Shown here piece after piece: positions 7,304-16,913 of a DNA stretch of 64,000 nucleotides. Source of the stretch: Serratia rhizosphaerae (GTDB lineage: Bacteria > Pseudomonadota > Gammaproteobacteria > Enterobacterales > Enterobacteriaceae); NCBI RefSeq assembly GCF_009817885.1, contig NZ_CP041764.1:4836001-4900000 (forward strand). Reading direction: 5' to 3'. A model generated the notes under the pieces. The model saw only the letters and a list, made by a program, of their open reading frames with translations. It made no database searches and was not told the origin of the DNA. The position numbers and the translations under genes are program-made. Each line of letters starts with the position of its first letter. The stretch's first letter is position 1.

Positions 7304-9406
7304 TTATTTTAAGTCCTCTGCACCTCCTGTGATGACGATTACGGGAGGCCCGTCGTCCTGGGAAAACACCTCCCCGACCGCCTCCGAAGCGACCTGCGCC
7401 GCCTTTTTGATTATCTTAACCCGCTTAACACGCTTCTCTGCGTTGGCAGCGGGCGCCCCGGTTTTTTTGGGGCCTTTGACCACAGCATCCGTAAACTCTG
7501 GCGTCAGTAGCACTTTGTCCAGTTTTTTAGCCGTTCCCGACCCCATCTCTTTGACGGCTTCCGTGGCCATCCGCGAAAGTATACCCACAGCAGCACCACC
7601 ACTCGCTGCCGCCACAGCAGGTATGACGGTATCAGCAACCGATGCCGCTACCGGGTGATCTGCCGCAAGTTTTTGCAAGCCTGCGGCCTGATCCAGCAGC
7701 TTGTCGTTTTGCGCTATCCGCCCGCCGGTATTTGCCACCTCCGACGACATACCCCGCCTTACGCCGCTAAACATGGTGTAGATATCATCAAGCTGCTCAA
7801 CAGCATCCTGAGTCATATAGCGGGTTAAGGCATCGTAAGCCTTTTGGTTTGCCTTTACCTCCCGCATCCAATCCACAAACCCGGGTATGTGCAAATCCTC
7901 TTTTGACCTGGCCCCATCCCTGAACATCTGCGCCAGCGCCGACATGACCGCCGACTCCTGGAACTCTTCAGGCACAAGCTTCATCAGTTGATCGAATTTA
8001 GCGACATTTCCCTTGGATAGCCCCTTCATGGCCTCCTTCACCTTCGGCACCAGGTCAGCGTTAAGGTTGTTGCCTAATATTTTCTTTCTGACGGCGTCGG
8101 TCTGCTCTTTGGCGGCATAATGGGCCCTCGCCTTGAGCAGTCTGTCACCAACACCAAACTCGTCCGCAACAGACAGAAGGTCTTCAGACATGGGCTCATA
8201 CAGCATGGCCGCTCGTCGGTACTCTCGACGTCTGTCGCCGGTACGTGTTTTTTCCAGGGCGTCGCCGACATCCTGGCGAAGGTCATCAAACCTTGCGTAA
8301 GTCCGCGGCTCTCCCGGCCGAAACTCTTCGGACACCCTTTTTTCGATAGAGCCCAGCTTTTCGATGCCGCCCAGTTCGTCAGCCTGCCTGTCGATATAGC
8401 TTAATGTTTTTGGGGCATCCACAGGGTGGTCTCTGGGGATCACCCGCGCTATTTCTTCGTACTCGCCCTCCGCAGCGTCTCCATACCCATTTACGCGGCG
8501 CTCCATCTCACTGGCGAAATCAGCCGACAACTCCGAGCCGTCAAATTTACCGCCGTTATTTTCGACAAAGTCCCTGACCGTGCCCCCCATCTTATCGATC
8601 AGCGCATCCTTGGCCGCCAGCATATCGCCAGGACGCGAGGTCATAACCCCCATAAAGTCACGCATGGCCTGATTATCGGAGTAATGATGCGGCAACAGTT
8701 CGTTCGCCTCATACCCCAGCCTGTCCGCCGCGGCAAGAATGTCCGTGTTCGGCTGCACAAGCTCAGCCAGGGCATCCAGCTTTTCATCGCGCCCAAAAAT
8801 AGCTCGCGCTATGTTATTTGCCCGTGACCTGATGATCTCCATGGGCGTTAACCCTACCCTTTCAGCCACGCGCCCCACCACCGCACCTGCCATATCAAAA
8901 GGTACACCGAGAGCAGTATCTACAGCGGTTTGCCCCAGGGTTGGCTCCTCAAGTTGCGCAACCTGAGCACCCAGCGACCACGTGGCATTTTTGGCCAGCG
9001 AGGCCGCCATGGAGCCCAGCCATCCGGCGCGCGCAGCTGTTAACGCCTCAGGCAACAGAGCAACTGCCGTAGCCCCACCACCAAGGGCTGGCCCAAGCTC
9101 TCCCGCCAACTCACCAGCGGTATAAGACCATGGATTACTTTTCTCTTGCCCCTTAGCTATTTCAGCAGCCTCTCGCATCTGGCGCTGCTCTTCTGGTGTA
9201 TCCTCACCACCAAAGAGATTACGAAGGCGATCGCCCGCTTCATTCATGGTTTCAATCGCACCAGCCATGAACGACATTCCAGCACCGTCAGATGCATGCT
9301 TGCTAGTTCGGGTGAAATATTCATCCAGAGCACCTTCAATTTCGGCTGTGGTTGTTCCATCTGGAAACGTAAATCTCAGGCCATTAGCCTCTACTGAAAT
9401 AGTCAT
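7304..9406 (-). CDS. Large internal virion/ejection-type protein
   Basis: This 700-residue protein is mostly helical. It has an N-terminal beta patch (TISVEANGLRFTFPDGTTTAEIEGALDEY, broken at Thr), a Gly/Ala-rich hydrophobic part at about 85-180 (ELAGELGPALGGGATAVALL) and another at about 600-625 (VIPAVAAASGGAAVGILS), then a basic tail (KRVKRVKIIKK). Long helical proteins with glycine-rich amphipathic segments, encoded among head genes of podoviruses, are typically ejected with the DNA to breach the envelope. The start overlaps the stop of the preceding gene. The role is inferred from architecture and context. Confidence 0.55.
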   Translation of the reverse strand: MTISVEANGLRFTFPDGTTTAEIEGALDEYFTRTSKHASDGAGMSFMAGAIETMNEAGDRLRNLFGGEDTPEEQRQMREAAEIAKGQEKSNPWSYTAGELAGELGPALGGGATAVALLPEALTAARAGWLGSMAASLAKNATWSLGAQVAQLEEPTLGQTAVDTALGVPFDMAGAVVGRVAERVGLTPMEIIRSRANNIARAIFGRDEKLDALAELVQPNTDILAAADRLGYEANELLPHHYSDNQAMRDFMGVMTSRPGDMLAAKDALIDKMGGTVRDFVENNGGKFDGSELSADFASEMERRVNGYGDAAEGEYEEIARVIPRDHPVDAPKTLSYIDRQADELGGIEKLGSIEKRVSEEFRPGEPRTYARFDDLRQDVGDALEKTRTGDRRREYRRAAMLYEPMSEDLLSVADEFGVGDRLLKARAHYAAKEQTDAVRKKILGNNLNADLVPKVKEAMKGLSKGNVAKFDQLMKLVPEEFQESAVMSALAQMFRDGARSKEDLHIPGFVDWMREVKANQKAYDALTRYMTQDAVEQLDDIYTMFSGVRRGMSSEVANTGGRIAQNDKLLDQAAGLQKLAADHPVAASVADTVIPAVAAASGGAAVGILSRMATEAVKEMGSGTAKKLDKVLLTPEFTDAVVKGPKKTGAPAANAEKRVKRVKIIKKAAQVASEAVGEVFSQDDGPPVIVITGGAEDLK

Positions 9407-10629
9407 TTGATTTTACTCACCGTGTATTTAACCCCATTAGAGGTGGTGCGCTCCCCTCCCTCTGCCGGTTGCGCTGATGCATTCTGTTGCTGCGGCGTCA
9501 TAATGACTGGTGCTTGCGGCCCGCCACTTTCATCAACCTGACCGTTCGTCACCTGTTTAGCCACCTGCTCGGCCAGAACGGGCGCATTGGGCACCCCCAT
9601 CGCGGACAACTCGCCATTTGCCGTAGCGTATACGCTATTGAAAAGCCGCTGGCGCTGCATGTTCACATCTTCCTGGTGAGCAGCCATAAACTCCCTGAAT
9701 TGCTCTATCGTTTGCTTGCTTAGCGCCCCGCTGTAATGCCCTACCAGCCAGTCTGCCATCTGCTGCGTAATCCCCCCTTCCTCCGCCAGACGCAATATCG
9801 CACCTTCTGTCGGTGATATATTGGAGTTATCAAGCCCTGCAACCGCTGTCCACATTGCATTTCTGGCTACGGGGTTCCCTTTTTCCAGCAAGTCCAGGTT
9901 TGTGTTCAACTGGTCAAGGTAGTTTTGCTTTTTACCCAGGGTGACTACCGTGTCTTTTACTGGCATCAGCAATCCACGCGCGAATGAATTTAAATGCCCC
10001 AGCCCAGACAGCCCACTTCCGCTATTGGCGACCTGCATAGCCGCCCTCGCATTGGCACCGGCCTCGTGCATCCTGGCGATGCCCATCTGGTTGTTCATCC
10101 GTTCTCGCTCAAGCTTTGCTCGCTGCTCCCGATCCAAACGCTTGTCTTCCTCGGTTTGAGTGAACTCGTCTTTTTCCTCTTCGAACTTATCCTTTTGCAA
10201 CATGTACTCGCGTTCCTTGTCCAGCTCCTTGTTGTCGCCGGTCTTGTACCACGCCAGTATCGCCGGATAGCTGTAACCATCCTCCTGTAGCCTGCGTATG
10301 TATTGGGCACGCTGGCGCAGGTCGAAGCCGTGGTCGTGAACGCCAACAGCCGCCACCATGCCGGCGGCGATGCCACCAGCAACATTACCGGTAGCCAGTG
10401 CCGCCATCAGTCCCACCATGCCTGACGCTATCCACATGTTCTTTTTGATGTTCTCCTCTGTTGGTGGGGTGATTTGCGGATACTTGTCCATCTCTTCCTG
10501 GACGTAGTTTCGCTGATACACGGCCGGCACGACGCTTCCCTGGTTAGGGGTGACCGTGACCGGCTGTATTGCCTGTGCGCGTTCCTGCGCAATCTGTAGT
10601 TGTCGTTGCTGTTCTAATTGCGTTGTCAT
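9403..10629 (-). CDS. Putative internal virion/ejection protein with membrane-active segment
   Basis: ATG 10629 is chosen because GGTGAG lies 3 nt upstream and the preceding gene stops at 10634; the product is 408 residues. After a Gln-rich helix comes a Gly/Ala hydrophobic stretch at about 68-95 (WIASGMVGLMAALATGNVAG). A highly charged coiled-coil region follows at about 135-185 (ELDKEREYMLQKDKFEEEKD). The C-terminus is Gln- and Pro-rich. As with its neighbours, this fits a pilot or ejection protein. The specific family was not recognised. Confidence 0.5.
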   Translation of the reverse strand: MTTQLEQQRQLQIAQERAQAIQPVTVTPNQGSVVPAVYQRNYVQEEMDKYPQITPPTEENIKKNMWIASGMVGLMAALATGNVAGGIAAGMVAAVGVHDHGFDLRQRAQYIRRLQEDGYSYPAILAWYKTGDNKELDKEREYMLQKDKFEEEKDEFTQTEEDKRLDREQRAKLERERMNNQMGIARMHEAGANARAAMQVANSGSGLSGLGHLNSFARGLLMPVKDTVVTLGKKQNYLDQLNTNLDLLEKGNPVARNAMWTAVAGLDNSNISPTEGAILRLAEEGGITQQMADWLVGHYSGALSKQTIEQFREFMAAHQEDVNMQRQRLFNSVYATANGELSAMGVPNAPVLAEQVAKQVTNGQVDESGGPQAPVIMTPQQQNASAQPAEGGERTTSNGVKYTVSKIK

Positions 10630-10633
10630 TCGC

Positions 10634-11134
10634 TCACCCCGCCACTCGTTGGCCCTTGGCTGCATTGCTGATGGTTTGGTTATAGCTTGATGATTTTGCG
10701 GCGGCGCCAGTTGGTTTCTGGTCTGCGCCAGCTGTTTTATACGTGTCACTGAGCAGTTGGTACGTCAGTTCCCTGGCGCGCTGCTGGGTGATTTCACCTT
10801 TGATTGCCGCCTCGAAAATCTGCGCCAGTACCGGGTCAACCTCCTGCTGTTTCACTGCAAACATGGGGTAAACCTCGGCCAGCGCCTCGGGACTCATCGA
10901 GCCCTGCATTTTCAGGGTCACCGGCACCTGGTAAACGGGCTGCGGCGGACGTATCCAGGACACCTCGTCGCTGTTCGGGTTGTAGTGCGGCCGGTAACCC
11001 TCCTGGGTGGCCCATACCACCTTAAGCGGGTCATCCTCTGGTTTCTCCTCCTTGCCGTCGTTCCCCAGGATACGGGCGGCCAGCTTGTCGTAGTTGGCCA
11101 GCATGGCGTTGAATTCCTGCGTTACCTTTCTCAT
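10634..11134 (-). CDS. Hypothetical phage virion protein
   Basis: The start at 11134 overlaps the stop of the upstream gene as ATGA, so the 166-residue product is probably coupled to it; an in-frame ATG at 11152 is the alternative. The N-terminus is helical (VTQEFNAMLANYDKLAARIL). The middle is Pro- and Trp-rich (SWIRPPQPVYQVPVTL), and the C-terminal part is helical with a Ser/Gln-rich tail. It sits in the block of ejection-type genes. No known family was recognised. Confidence 0.6.
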   Translation of the reverse strand: MRKVTQEFNAMLANYDKLAARILGNDGKEEKPEDDPLKVVWATQEGYRPHYNPNSDEVSWIRPPQPVYQVPVTLKMQGSMSPEALAEVYPMFAVKQQEVDPVLAQIFEAAIKGEITQQRARELTYQLLSDTYKTAGADQKPTGAAAKSSSYNQTISNAAKGQRVAG

Positions 11135-11520
11135 TTGAATAGCGCGCTCCATTTGTTGAGCTCGTCGAGCGGGTTGTTGTTCGCAGCCTTGCCCAGTAAT
11201 TCGACCGGCTTCATAACCCCATTGGTGTTCACATTGACGCCGTGACCGGAGGGCGCAACGGGCGCGCGGGCACCCACGTCAGGGCGCAAGGCGGCATTCA
11301 TGACCAGCCCCATTAACGGCTTGATGGCGTCATAAACCCAATCGTCCATCCCGTCAGAGGCAACAGGAGGTGCGGCCTGGCGGTCAAGTTCTGCAATATC
11401 ACTTGCACTCAACCCTGCTTGCAGCCCGGGGTCGTCACCGGCAATGACCTGAGCACCAACGCTTGCTGCGCCAGCCGCGGTATCACCCATGCCGAACATG
11501 CTTAAAAGCGCTTCCCACAT
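11131..11520 (-). CDS. Hypothetical phage protein
   Basis: The 129-residue protein begins MWEALLSMFGMGDTAAGAAS and is rich in Ala, Gly and Asp. A possible helix lies at about 60-78 (DDWVYDAIKPLMGLVMNAAL). The gene is packed 2 nt after its upstream neighbour and overlaps the next by ATGA. It is probably a minor virion or assembly component; nothing more specific is visible. Confidence 0.6.
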   Translation of the reverse strand: MWEALLSMFGMGDTAAGAASVGAQVIAGDDPGLQAGLSASDIAELDRQAAPPVASDGMDDWVYDAIKPLMGLVMNAALRPDVGARAPVAPSGHGVNVNTNGVMKPVELLGKAANNNPLDELNKWSALFK

Positions 11521-11522
11521 AA

Positions 11523-12395
11523 TTAAAGCCCCGAGAACCAGCCACCGTTGTTTTGCGTGGCTGTAGATGTAGAGTTGGTGGTTGTGTCAATGCCCGCCGT
11601 TGGCAGGATGACGCTCAGTAATGCGGCCATATCGACCCATTCCATGTTGCTGTTGATCATCTCGTTCTTGCGGTCGTTGTTGATGTTCTGCTGGTTGAAC
11701 CACTGCTCAAACAGCCCGGCCTTGAACTGGTTGCTCGCACCGGTGGCAGCCATTTTTGCGCCGGCGCCAGCCATGGAGCCGCCCGCCCCCAGCAGCTCGT
11801 TAATCAGCGACATCTCAGCGCCCATGGCACCCGACGTAATACCTACCGCCCCCTTGAGGACGTTGCTGCTGACGTCGGCCATCATCTGCGTCATCTGGTT
11901 GGCGCCGCTGGCCAGAACGCTGTTTGTCGCGCTCTGTGCAGCACTGCTGCCGGACACCGCGGTTGATGCCATGTTGTTCTGCGCCGTCTGACCAAAGGTG
12001 TCCCCCATATCAGCGTAGACCTGGTCCTGGATGGCCTGGTTCTGGTTGTTGATAAAGCCGCCGGCCGCGTTGTAGATGCCGGTGACGCCGGTGGTGAACT
12101 GGGATTTGGCCCCGCCGTTGAGCAGCCCCTCAATGCGTGAAATCTGCTCCTGAATCAGCGACGCGCCACCCTTTGCGATGTTGGTGCCCGTGTCAACCGC
12201 CGCGCCTGAGCCGTAACGGTCGAGCGCCGCCTGCTCGGCCGGCGTCAGCCCTGCGACCACCGAGTCGATGTAGTCGATGGACGGGTTGCTGCCGATAAAG
12301 TCCGCCACAATCGGTTCGATAAGGCCAGACAGCCAACTGGTCGTGTTGCTGCTGGCGTCGGTTGTCGACGTGTTCTTATGTCCGGAAATACTCAT
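11523..12395 (-). CDS. Ala/Gly/Ser-rich putative virion protein
   Basis: ATG 12395 is chosen because GGAGG lies 5 nt upstream and the codon overlaps the stop of the scaffold-like gene as ATGA; the product is 290 residues. The sequence is low in charge and rich in Ala, Gly, Ser, Asn and Gln. It has long small-residue helices (GAVGITSGAMGAEMSLINEL, then GAGGSMAGAGAKMAATGA). Such composition is common in membrane-interacting ejection proteins. The C-terminus is Thr/Asn-rich and ends WFSGL. The role is inferred from composition and position. Confidence 0.55.
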   Translation of the reverse strand: MSISGHKNTSTTDASSNTTSWLSGLIEPIVADFIGSNPSIDYIDSVVAGLTPAEQAALDRYGSGAAVDTGTNIAKGGASLIQEQISRIEGLLNGGAKSQFTTGVTGIYNAAGGFINNQNQAIQDQVYADMGDTFGQTAQNNMASTAVSGSSAAQSATNSVLASGANQMTQMMADVSSNVLKGAVGITSGAMGAEMSLINELLGAGGSMAGAGAKMAATGASNQFKAGLFEQWFNQQNINNDRKNEMINSNMEWVDMAALLSVILPTAGIDTTTNSTSTATQNNGGWFSGL

Positions 12396-13282
12396 TTCGT
12401 CCTCCAGAGGGTTTTGCTGATCCACTCATCCGAACCCACTTTCGTGGTCGTCTTTTTCACCGGCGTCGGCTTGGTGGCATTGACCTGCACCGCCTTTTTG
12501 CCCTGCCTTGCCAGCTTCGACGCCGCATCTTCCTGCGCGGCGCGGTATTTGGCGGCATCGCGCAGAATCTCCATCAGCGGCGGGTTGATGGAGTCCACAA
12601 ACACCTCCGCTTTGAATGCCGTTTTCGCCAGCTGGTTGGCCAGGGTCAAATCCTGCTGCGACCAGCCGGCACTGAGCAGCGACGTGACCACCTGACGGAC
12701 ATTGTGCTCACGTGCAGCACCGAGGGCCTTTTCACGCTGCGCCTTCTCCTGCTCGGCGGCATTGTTCAGCAAATCCATTCGCTGCTGCGCCTGCACCAGC
12801 TGCATATGCGCCGCCTGGTATTCCCTGGCATCAAGTTTGCCGGAGCCGATGCGCGCCTGGAGTTCCTGGATGACTTTTTCGGTTTCGGTAAGCGCCAGCG
12901 CCTGGTGGCGCTGCACCTGCTCACCGTACCCACGGATATTTTCCAGCAACGGCGTGATGGACTCGTTGTAACGCCTGAACATGTCGTGGTCTTTAACGGC
13001 CTGGCCTACTTGTTCGGCGGTGTATTCCGTTCCGTCGATTTCCCAGACTTCGCCGCCTCCAGCGCCATCCTCAGTTTGCTCGCCGCCTCCTTCGTGGCCG
13101 GTATCGCTGTCTGCATCCGCTGCGTCTTCAGGTGGTGCTCCTGCTCCAGCTTCTGCATCCTGGTCTTCGCTTTCAGTTCCTGTTGGAGCTGGCGTTTCTG
13201 GTTCCAGTCCAAACAACGTCCGGGTAATGCCCATTGGTTCGTCATTGTTCACCCCATCTACTGGCTTTCGTTCAGTGCTCAC
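12392..13282 (-). CDS. Scaffolding-like protein
   Basis: The 296-residue product has an acidic, disordered N-terminal third (residues about 25-80, rich in Glu, Asp, Gly and Ala). A long helical core follows (QVQRHQALALTETEKVIQEL, then AREYQAAHMQLVQAQQRMDLL), and the C-terminus is basic (KKAVQVNATKPTPVKKTTTK). This charge layout is typical of scaffolding proteins, whose basic end binds the capsid. It directly follows the portal gene with a 4-nt overlap, the usual position. Unusually, the capsid gene is five genes further on. Confidence 0.65.
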   Translation of the reverse strand: MSTERKPVDGVNNDEPMGITRTLFGLEPETPAPTGTESEDQDAEAGAGAPPEDAADADSDTGHEGGGEQTEDGAGGGEVWEIDGTEYTAEQVGQAVKDHDMFRRYNESITPLLENIRGYGEQVQRHQALALTETEKVIQELQARIGSGKLDAREYQAAHMQLVQAQQRMDLLNNAAEQEKAQREKALGAAREHNVRQVVTSLLSAGWSQQDLTLANQLAKTAFKAEVFVDSINPPLMEILRDAAKYRAAQEDAASKLARQGKKAVQVNATKPTPVKKTTTKVGSDEWISKTLWRTK

Positions 13283-15288
13283 GAGTTACTCTCCTGGTTG
13301 ATTTGCTCTTGGTTCTGGGCGTTCTGCGTCACCGCATCAGCCTCAGCGGCTCTTTCCTGCTGGACTTTCAGCAACAGCTCCAGCTTGTCGACTTCAATAC
13401 CCGCCACAATCTCGGCTATCTGCGCGAGGTCTTTTGCAGCGTCGTTCCACTTCTTCTGGGCCTCCGCTTTTTTGTCGTTAACGCTGGCCTCCGCTAGCTC
13501 ACACGCAGCAACCTGACTCCGAAGATGAGCGACAGCCAGCAGCGCCCTGGCGAGCACTTCCGGTTTCGACGGTTTCGGCATCTGGTCTGGTGGTGTGATG
13601 AACGCGGAGACGTCCTTTTGCCCTGTTGCGGCCTGGGCATACAGCCGGTAAATCTCATACCGGTTCTGGTCGGTCACGTTGGCCGGCAGCGTTTGCGCCT
13701 GGGTGCCGCTGTTCAGCATGGCCATGAGGTTCGTTGCGGCATTGGCGCGGTCATAAGCCGTTTCGATATCGATGGTCATACCGATATCCGCGCGCAGCAT
13801 TTTTAGCGGTACCTGCTGGCCGTCGATATCCACGGCGTTGCTCATTTCCTGGAGAACGAGCAACAGGATGCGGTACATCGGCTTGATGAACGTCTCGGCA
13901 ATGCAGGATGCAATCTGACTTTCGTTCAGTTCCTGTTTGTCCTGCGTCAGCGCCACCGCCACGCCTGACGCCTGGCCGTTCTCTTCCAGCGCCTGCGCCT
14001 TGCCGGCGCTCCCCTGAATGGTGGTTTCTTCCTGGCTGGTCAGTTCGCTGTTAAGCAGCTCCATCGCGCGTGGAACATCGTTGACCGGCAACTTGGTGAT
14101 GGCGGTATGGTCTTTGACGCTGTAAGCGGCGCCCGGACCGCGTTTTGAAAACGTCTCTTTCCCTTTCGGGGTGAGCTGCGCCTCGTTAACCAGGTATTCG
14201 CTGTATGCCGCGTTGTCTGCGCTGCGCTGGATGGCGCGGAGCGCGCGGGTCTTGCTGATTTGCACGCTGCCGCAGATGTCGTACAGGGATTCGCTCCAGG
14301 CGCTGCCCGTGACGGTGCTCATGCCGCCCAGAACTATCGGGACATAATCCACCGTGGTATGGCTGACGATATCGACATCGGTGGCGATGACGTAATGCAG
14401 CTGCTGTTTGTCACTGTCGTAGCAGCCACGCCAGAAATGGTGATACAGCGTGATATCGCTATTGTTGTCCGACAGCACGGAGTCAGCAGCAACGGCGTCA
14501 TTGCCGTTCATGTCGTTAATCACCAGCATTTTCTTGCTCAGACCACGACCGGCATTGGTGTCAGTGTCATCAGCCCTGGACAGTTTGTCCCGGCTGTATC
14601 CGCGCTCGACGGCCTCGCCAACGGTCAGCTTTTCGGTGTAGGCGACATAACGCGATGACTCCACGTCCATCGCGTCGGGGTGGAGGTAGAAATCCTTGAA
14701 GTCGATTAAATTGATGACCGGGTATTTAACCTCCCTTTCGCCCTGCATCCAGCCGGTGCCGGTCTGGTTTTCCTCGTTGAACTCAATCTCGCTTTTGATG
14801 TTGTAGCCGCCCAACTGCAGCAGCTTCTGATGGATGCCGATAGCCGCAAAGGATGCATCCGTAAAAGTGACTTGCTCTGTCTCATACGTCTTTTTGTCAT
14901 AACCGACCATGACCGCCTGGTTGCCTGTGATCAGGATTTCCTTAATCGCCTGCATGTACAGCTTGTAGGCGTTGTTCACCCCCATCGCTGCCGTGTGCAC
15001 AGCCTGAGTGACGGCCTGCGCAATTTTTGTCGTCGCCATCCCCTCGCTGTTGAACCGCGCCGGCGACTTGTCGTTGTCGGTGAACAGCTTCACCAGGGCC
15101 GGGTAAATACTCTCGAAGGCCTTCCACATCACGCGGTCAGCGGGCAAGTCCGAAGGCTTGAGCCGCTCTGGCAGTTCGCCGCGATACATCATGTAGGCCT
15201 TGTTGTAGCGTTCGGCCAGCATGTCCTGCTGCTCTTTGGCGGCGTTGAAATTGTTCTGCAACTCGGTAAACAGTTCGCTCTGGTTCAC
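13279..15288 (-). CDS. Portal protein
   Basis: The 669-residue product is in the size range of P22-like portals. It begins with a helical clip (ELFTELQNNFNAAKEQQDML, then AERYNKAYMMYRGELPERL). It continues with mixed alpha/beta segments, including MVGYDKKTYETEQVTF and YPVINLIDFKDFYLHPDAMD, and a long helical C-terminal barrel region (VNDKKAEAQKKWNDAAKDLA) ending in a Gln/Asn-rich tail. The gene overlaps the large terminase by 4 nt, the standard terminase-portal order. Twelve copies would form the DNA entry vertex. Confidence 0.82.
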   Translation of the reverse strand: MNQSELFTELQNNFNAAKEQQDMLAERYNKAYMMYRGELPERLKPSDLPADRVMWKAFESIYPALVKLFTDNDKSPARFNSEGMATTKIAQAVTQAVHTAAMGVNNAYKLYMQAIKEILITGNQAVMVGYDKKTYETEQVTFTDASFAAIGIHQKLLQLGGYNIKSEIEFNEENQTGTGWMQGEREVKYPVINLIDFKDFYLHPDAMDVESSRYVAYTEKLTVGEAVERGYSRDKLSRADDTDTNAGRGLSKKMLVINDMNGNDAVAADSVLSDNNSDITLYHHFWRGCYDSDKQQLHYVIATDVDIVSHTTVDYVPIVLGGMSTVTGSAWSESLYDICGSVQISKTRALRAIQRSADNAAYSEYLVNEAQLTPKGKETFSKRGPGAAYSVKDHTAITKLPVNDVPRAMELLNSELTSQEETTIQGSAGKAQALEENGQASGVAVALTQDKQELNESQIASCIAETFIKPMYRILLLVLQEMSNAVDIDGQQVPLKMLRADIGMTIDIETAYDRANAATNLMAMLNSGTQAQTLPANVTDQNRYEIYRLYAQAATGQKDVSAFITPPDQMPKPSKPEVLARALLAVAHLRSQVAACELAEASVNDKKAEAQKKWNDAAKDLAQIAEIVAGIEVDKLELLLKVQQERAAEADAVTQNAQNQEQINQESNS

Positions 15289-16913
15289 AGGTGGTATGCT
15301 CCCATGTCGGTTTCGTAGGGGTTCCCGTCAATGGTGTTATTCGGGATGGACTGGCGTGCATCCTGCATGTACTCGCCGTCGTAGCTGATGCGGATGGCGC
15401 CGATACGCATGGCATCCATGAAGTGATTGTCTTTGTCGATGGGGACGGTCTTTTGCCCCTTCTTGATCCACTGATAGCCCCGGCGCTCCCGCAGGGTTTC
15501 CGTGCATGTCGTGAAAATCTTCAGCTTTCCATCCCGAAACAGGTTGGCAACGATGGCAATCGAACCGGCAAGCGACCGGCGGTTCTTTTCCAGTGGTGCC
15601 ATATCAGGCGGTAGCTCCCAAAGATGCGGGTCAACATTGGCGCCGACGTCACGCATGATTTCGCATCGCGTCTGGTTGGTGCCGGGTTGGGTGTTTGCGC
15701 CATCATGCGGAGACTTGACTACGATGCCAGGCAGACCGATACCGACGAACGGCGCGGATTGGGTGACCACATCCCAGTCGTCAGGCTTCTGACCGATGAT
15801 TTTGTGCGCCATGAAGTCAGGCATGTAGCTGTTGGCGTAGATATCCTTGTCCATCTCACTCGACCACTCGGCAAAGACGTAGCGCACGCCGGTATCCGGG
15901 TCATACGCCATGGACAGAATGATTGACGGGTCACGGTTACCGCTGACACCAAAGTCCAGCGGAGCCAGGACAAGCCAGTGGTCGGGGATATCGAACGGTT
16001 CGCAGGTGATGTCGTCGTCGCGGTAGGGATAGATGGCGCCAATGCCGGCAACGGGAATGCCTTTGGAGCGCATTTCACGTTCGTGATAGGGGATGGCGGC
16101 AAGGATGCGGTCTTTTGCTTCCTCGCTTAAGTGCGGGGCGTCGTCCCAGGTGGCCGACTGAAAGTGGACGTGCGGGCTGTTATCCTCCTTGCACTGGCGC
16201 CAAAGGTCTGTAGCGCCCTTTTCCGGTGTGGCGGTGACGGCAACAATGCCGCCGGTATTAATAGTTCGTGCCGCAAAGATACTGGATAGTTCCAGCTCGT
16301 TGTCCGGCTGCTCGTCAAGCCAAATATATAAAACTTTCTGGCCATGAAGAGTATCCGTCGATTGCGTGGACGCATAGAAATACAGCTCACAGTAACCTCC
16401 CGCTGCGTTATCGATTGAGATTGATTTCACCAGCTCGCCATCGCGAACCAGTGTTTCCATGCGGATCATCTCCCGCGGAATGGTGCCACTGCCGAACTCA
16501 CGAGTTTTCTTCGCGTTATCCGTGCCGAGCAGGTAGTTCTGCAACACCTTGCGCGTGGACTCCAGGCTTACCCCCATTGCCCAGCACACTTCCTTGCCCG
16601 TCACCTCGAAATGACGTCCCGGCCACCAGTCAGGATAGAGACCGGTCAGGTGGTAAGTCATTTCCACCGCGCCACCGTAGGTTTTACCAATCTGGTTAGC
16701 GGCAGACAGGTAGCGCAACGTGGCGTAGATGCCTGACTTAAACCATTTGAACTGGTAGTCGTAGGGCTTGAAGTAGTCCAGCCGGTAAAAACGGTGGAAC
16801 TGCAACGCCGCTTCGATGATGTTCCAGTGCTCGAGCATCTTTGCCTTGCCGGCAGCGCGAATGAGCTTTGCCTTCTGGCGAACCTTGTTGCGGTATTCCA
16901 GCGTAGTGATCAT
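15285..16913 (-). CDS. terL: Terminase large subunit
   Basis: The 542-residue product has a variant Walker A, AANQIGKTYG, at about 71-80. A Walker B with catalytic acid follows (VLYIWLDEQ, Asp200-Glu201), and a coupling-like segment lies near IVAVTATPEKG. The C-terminal nuclease begins at about residue 310 with the acidic motif APLDFGVSGNRDPS and has a late HFMDAMRIGA motif. Together these are the ATPase and RNase H-like nuclease of a DNA-packaging motor. It overlaps the portal and small terminase genes by 4 nt each. Confidence 0.92.
   Translation of the reverse strand: MITTLEYRNKVRQKAKLIRAAGKAKMLEHWNIIEAALQFHRFYRLDYFKPYDYQFKWFKSGIYATLRYLSAANQIGKTYGGAVEMTYHLTGLYPDWWPGRHFEVTGKEVCWAMGVSLESTRKVLQNYLLGTDNAKKTREFGSGTIPREMIRMETLVRDGELVKSISIDNAAGGYCELYFYASTQSTDTLHGQKVLYIWLDEQPDNELELSSIFAARTINTGGIVAVTATPEKGATDLWRQCKEDNSPHVHFQSATWDDAPHLSEEAKDRILAAIPYHEREMRSKGIPVAGIGAIYPYRDDDITCEPFDIPDHWLVLAPLDFGVSGNRDPSIILSMAYDPDTGVRYVFAEWSSEMDKDIYANSYMPDFMAHKIIGQKPDDWDVVTQSAPFVGIGLPGIVVKSPHDGANTQPGTNQTRCEIMRDVGANVDPHLWELPPDMAPLEKNRRSLAGSIAIVANLFRDGKLKIFTTCTETLRERRGYQWIKKGQKTVPIDKDNHFMDAMRIGAIRISYDGEYMQDARQSIPNNTIDGNPYETDMGAYHL

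Noticed and set aside
12362..13516. 384-codon plus-strand ORF
   Set aside because: It covers parts of three late genes in antisense and encodes low-complexity Leu/Arg/Cys-rich sequence without a family pattern.
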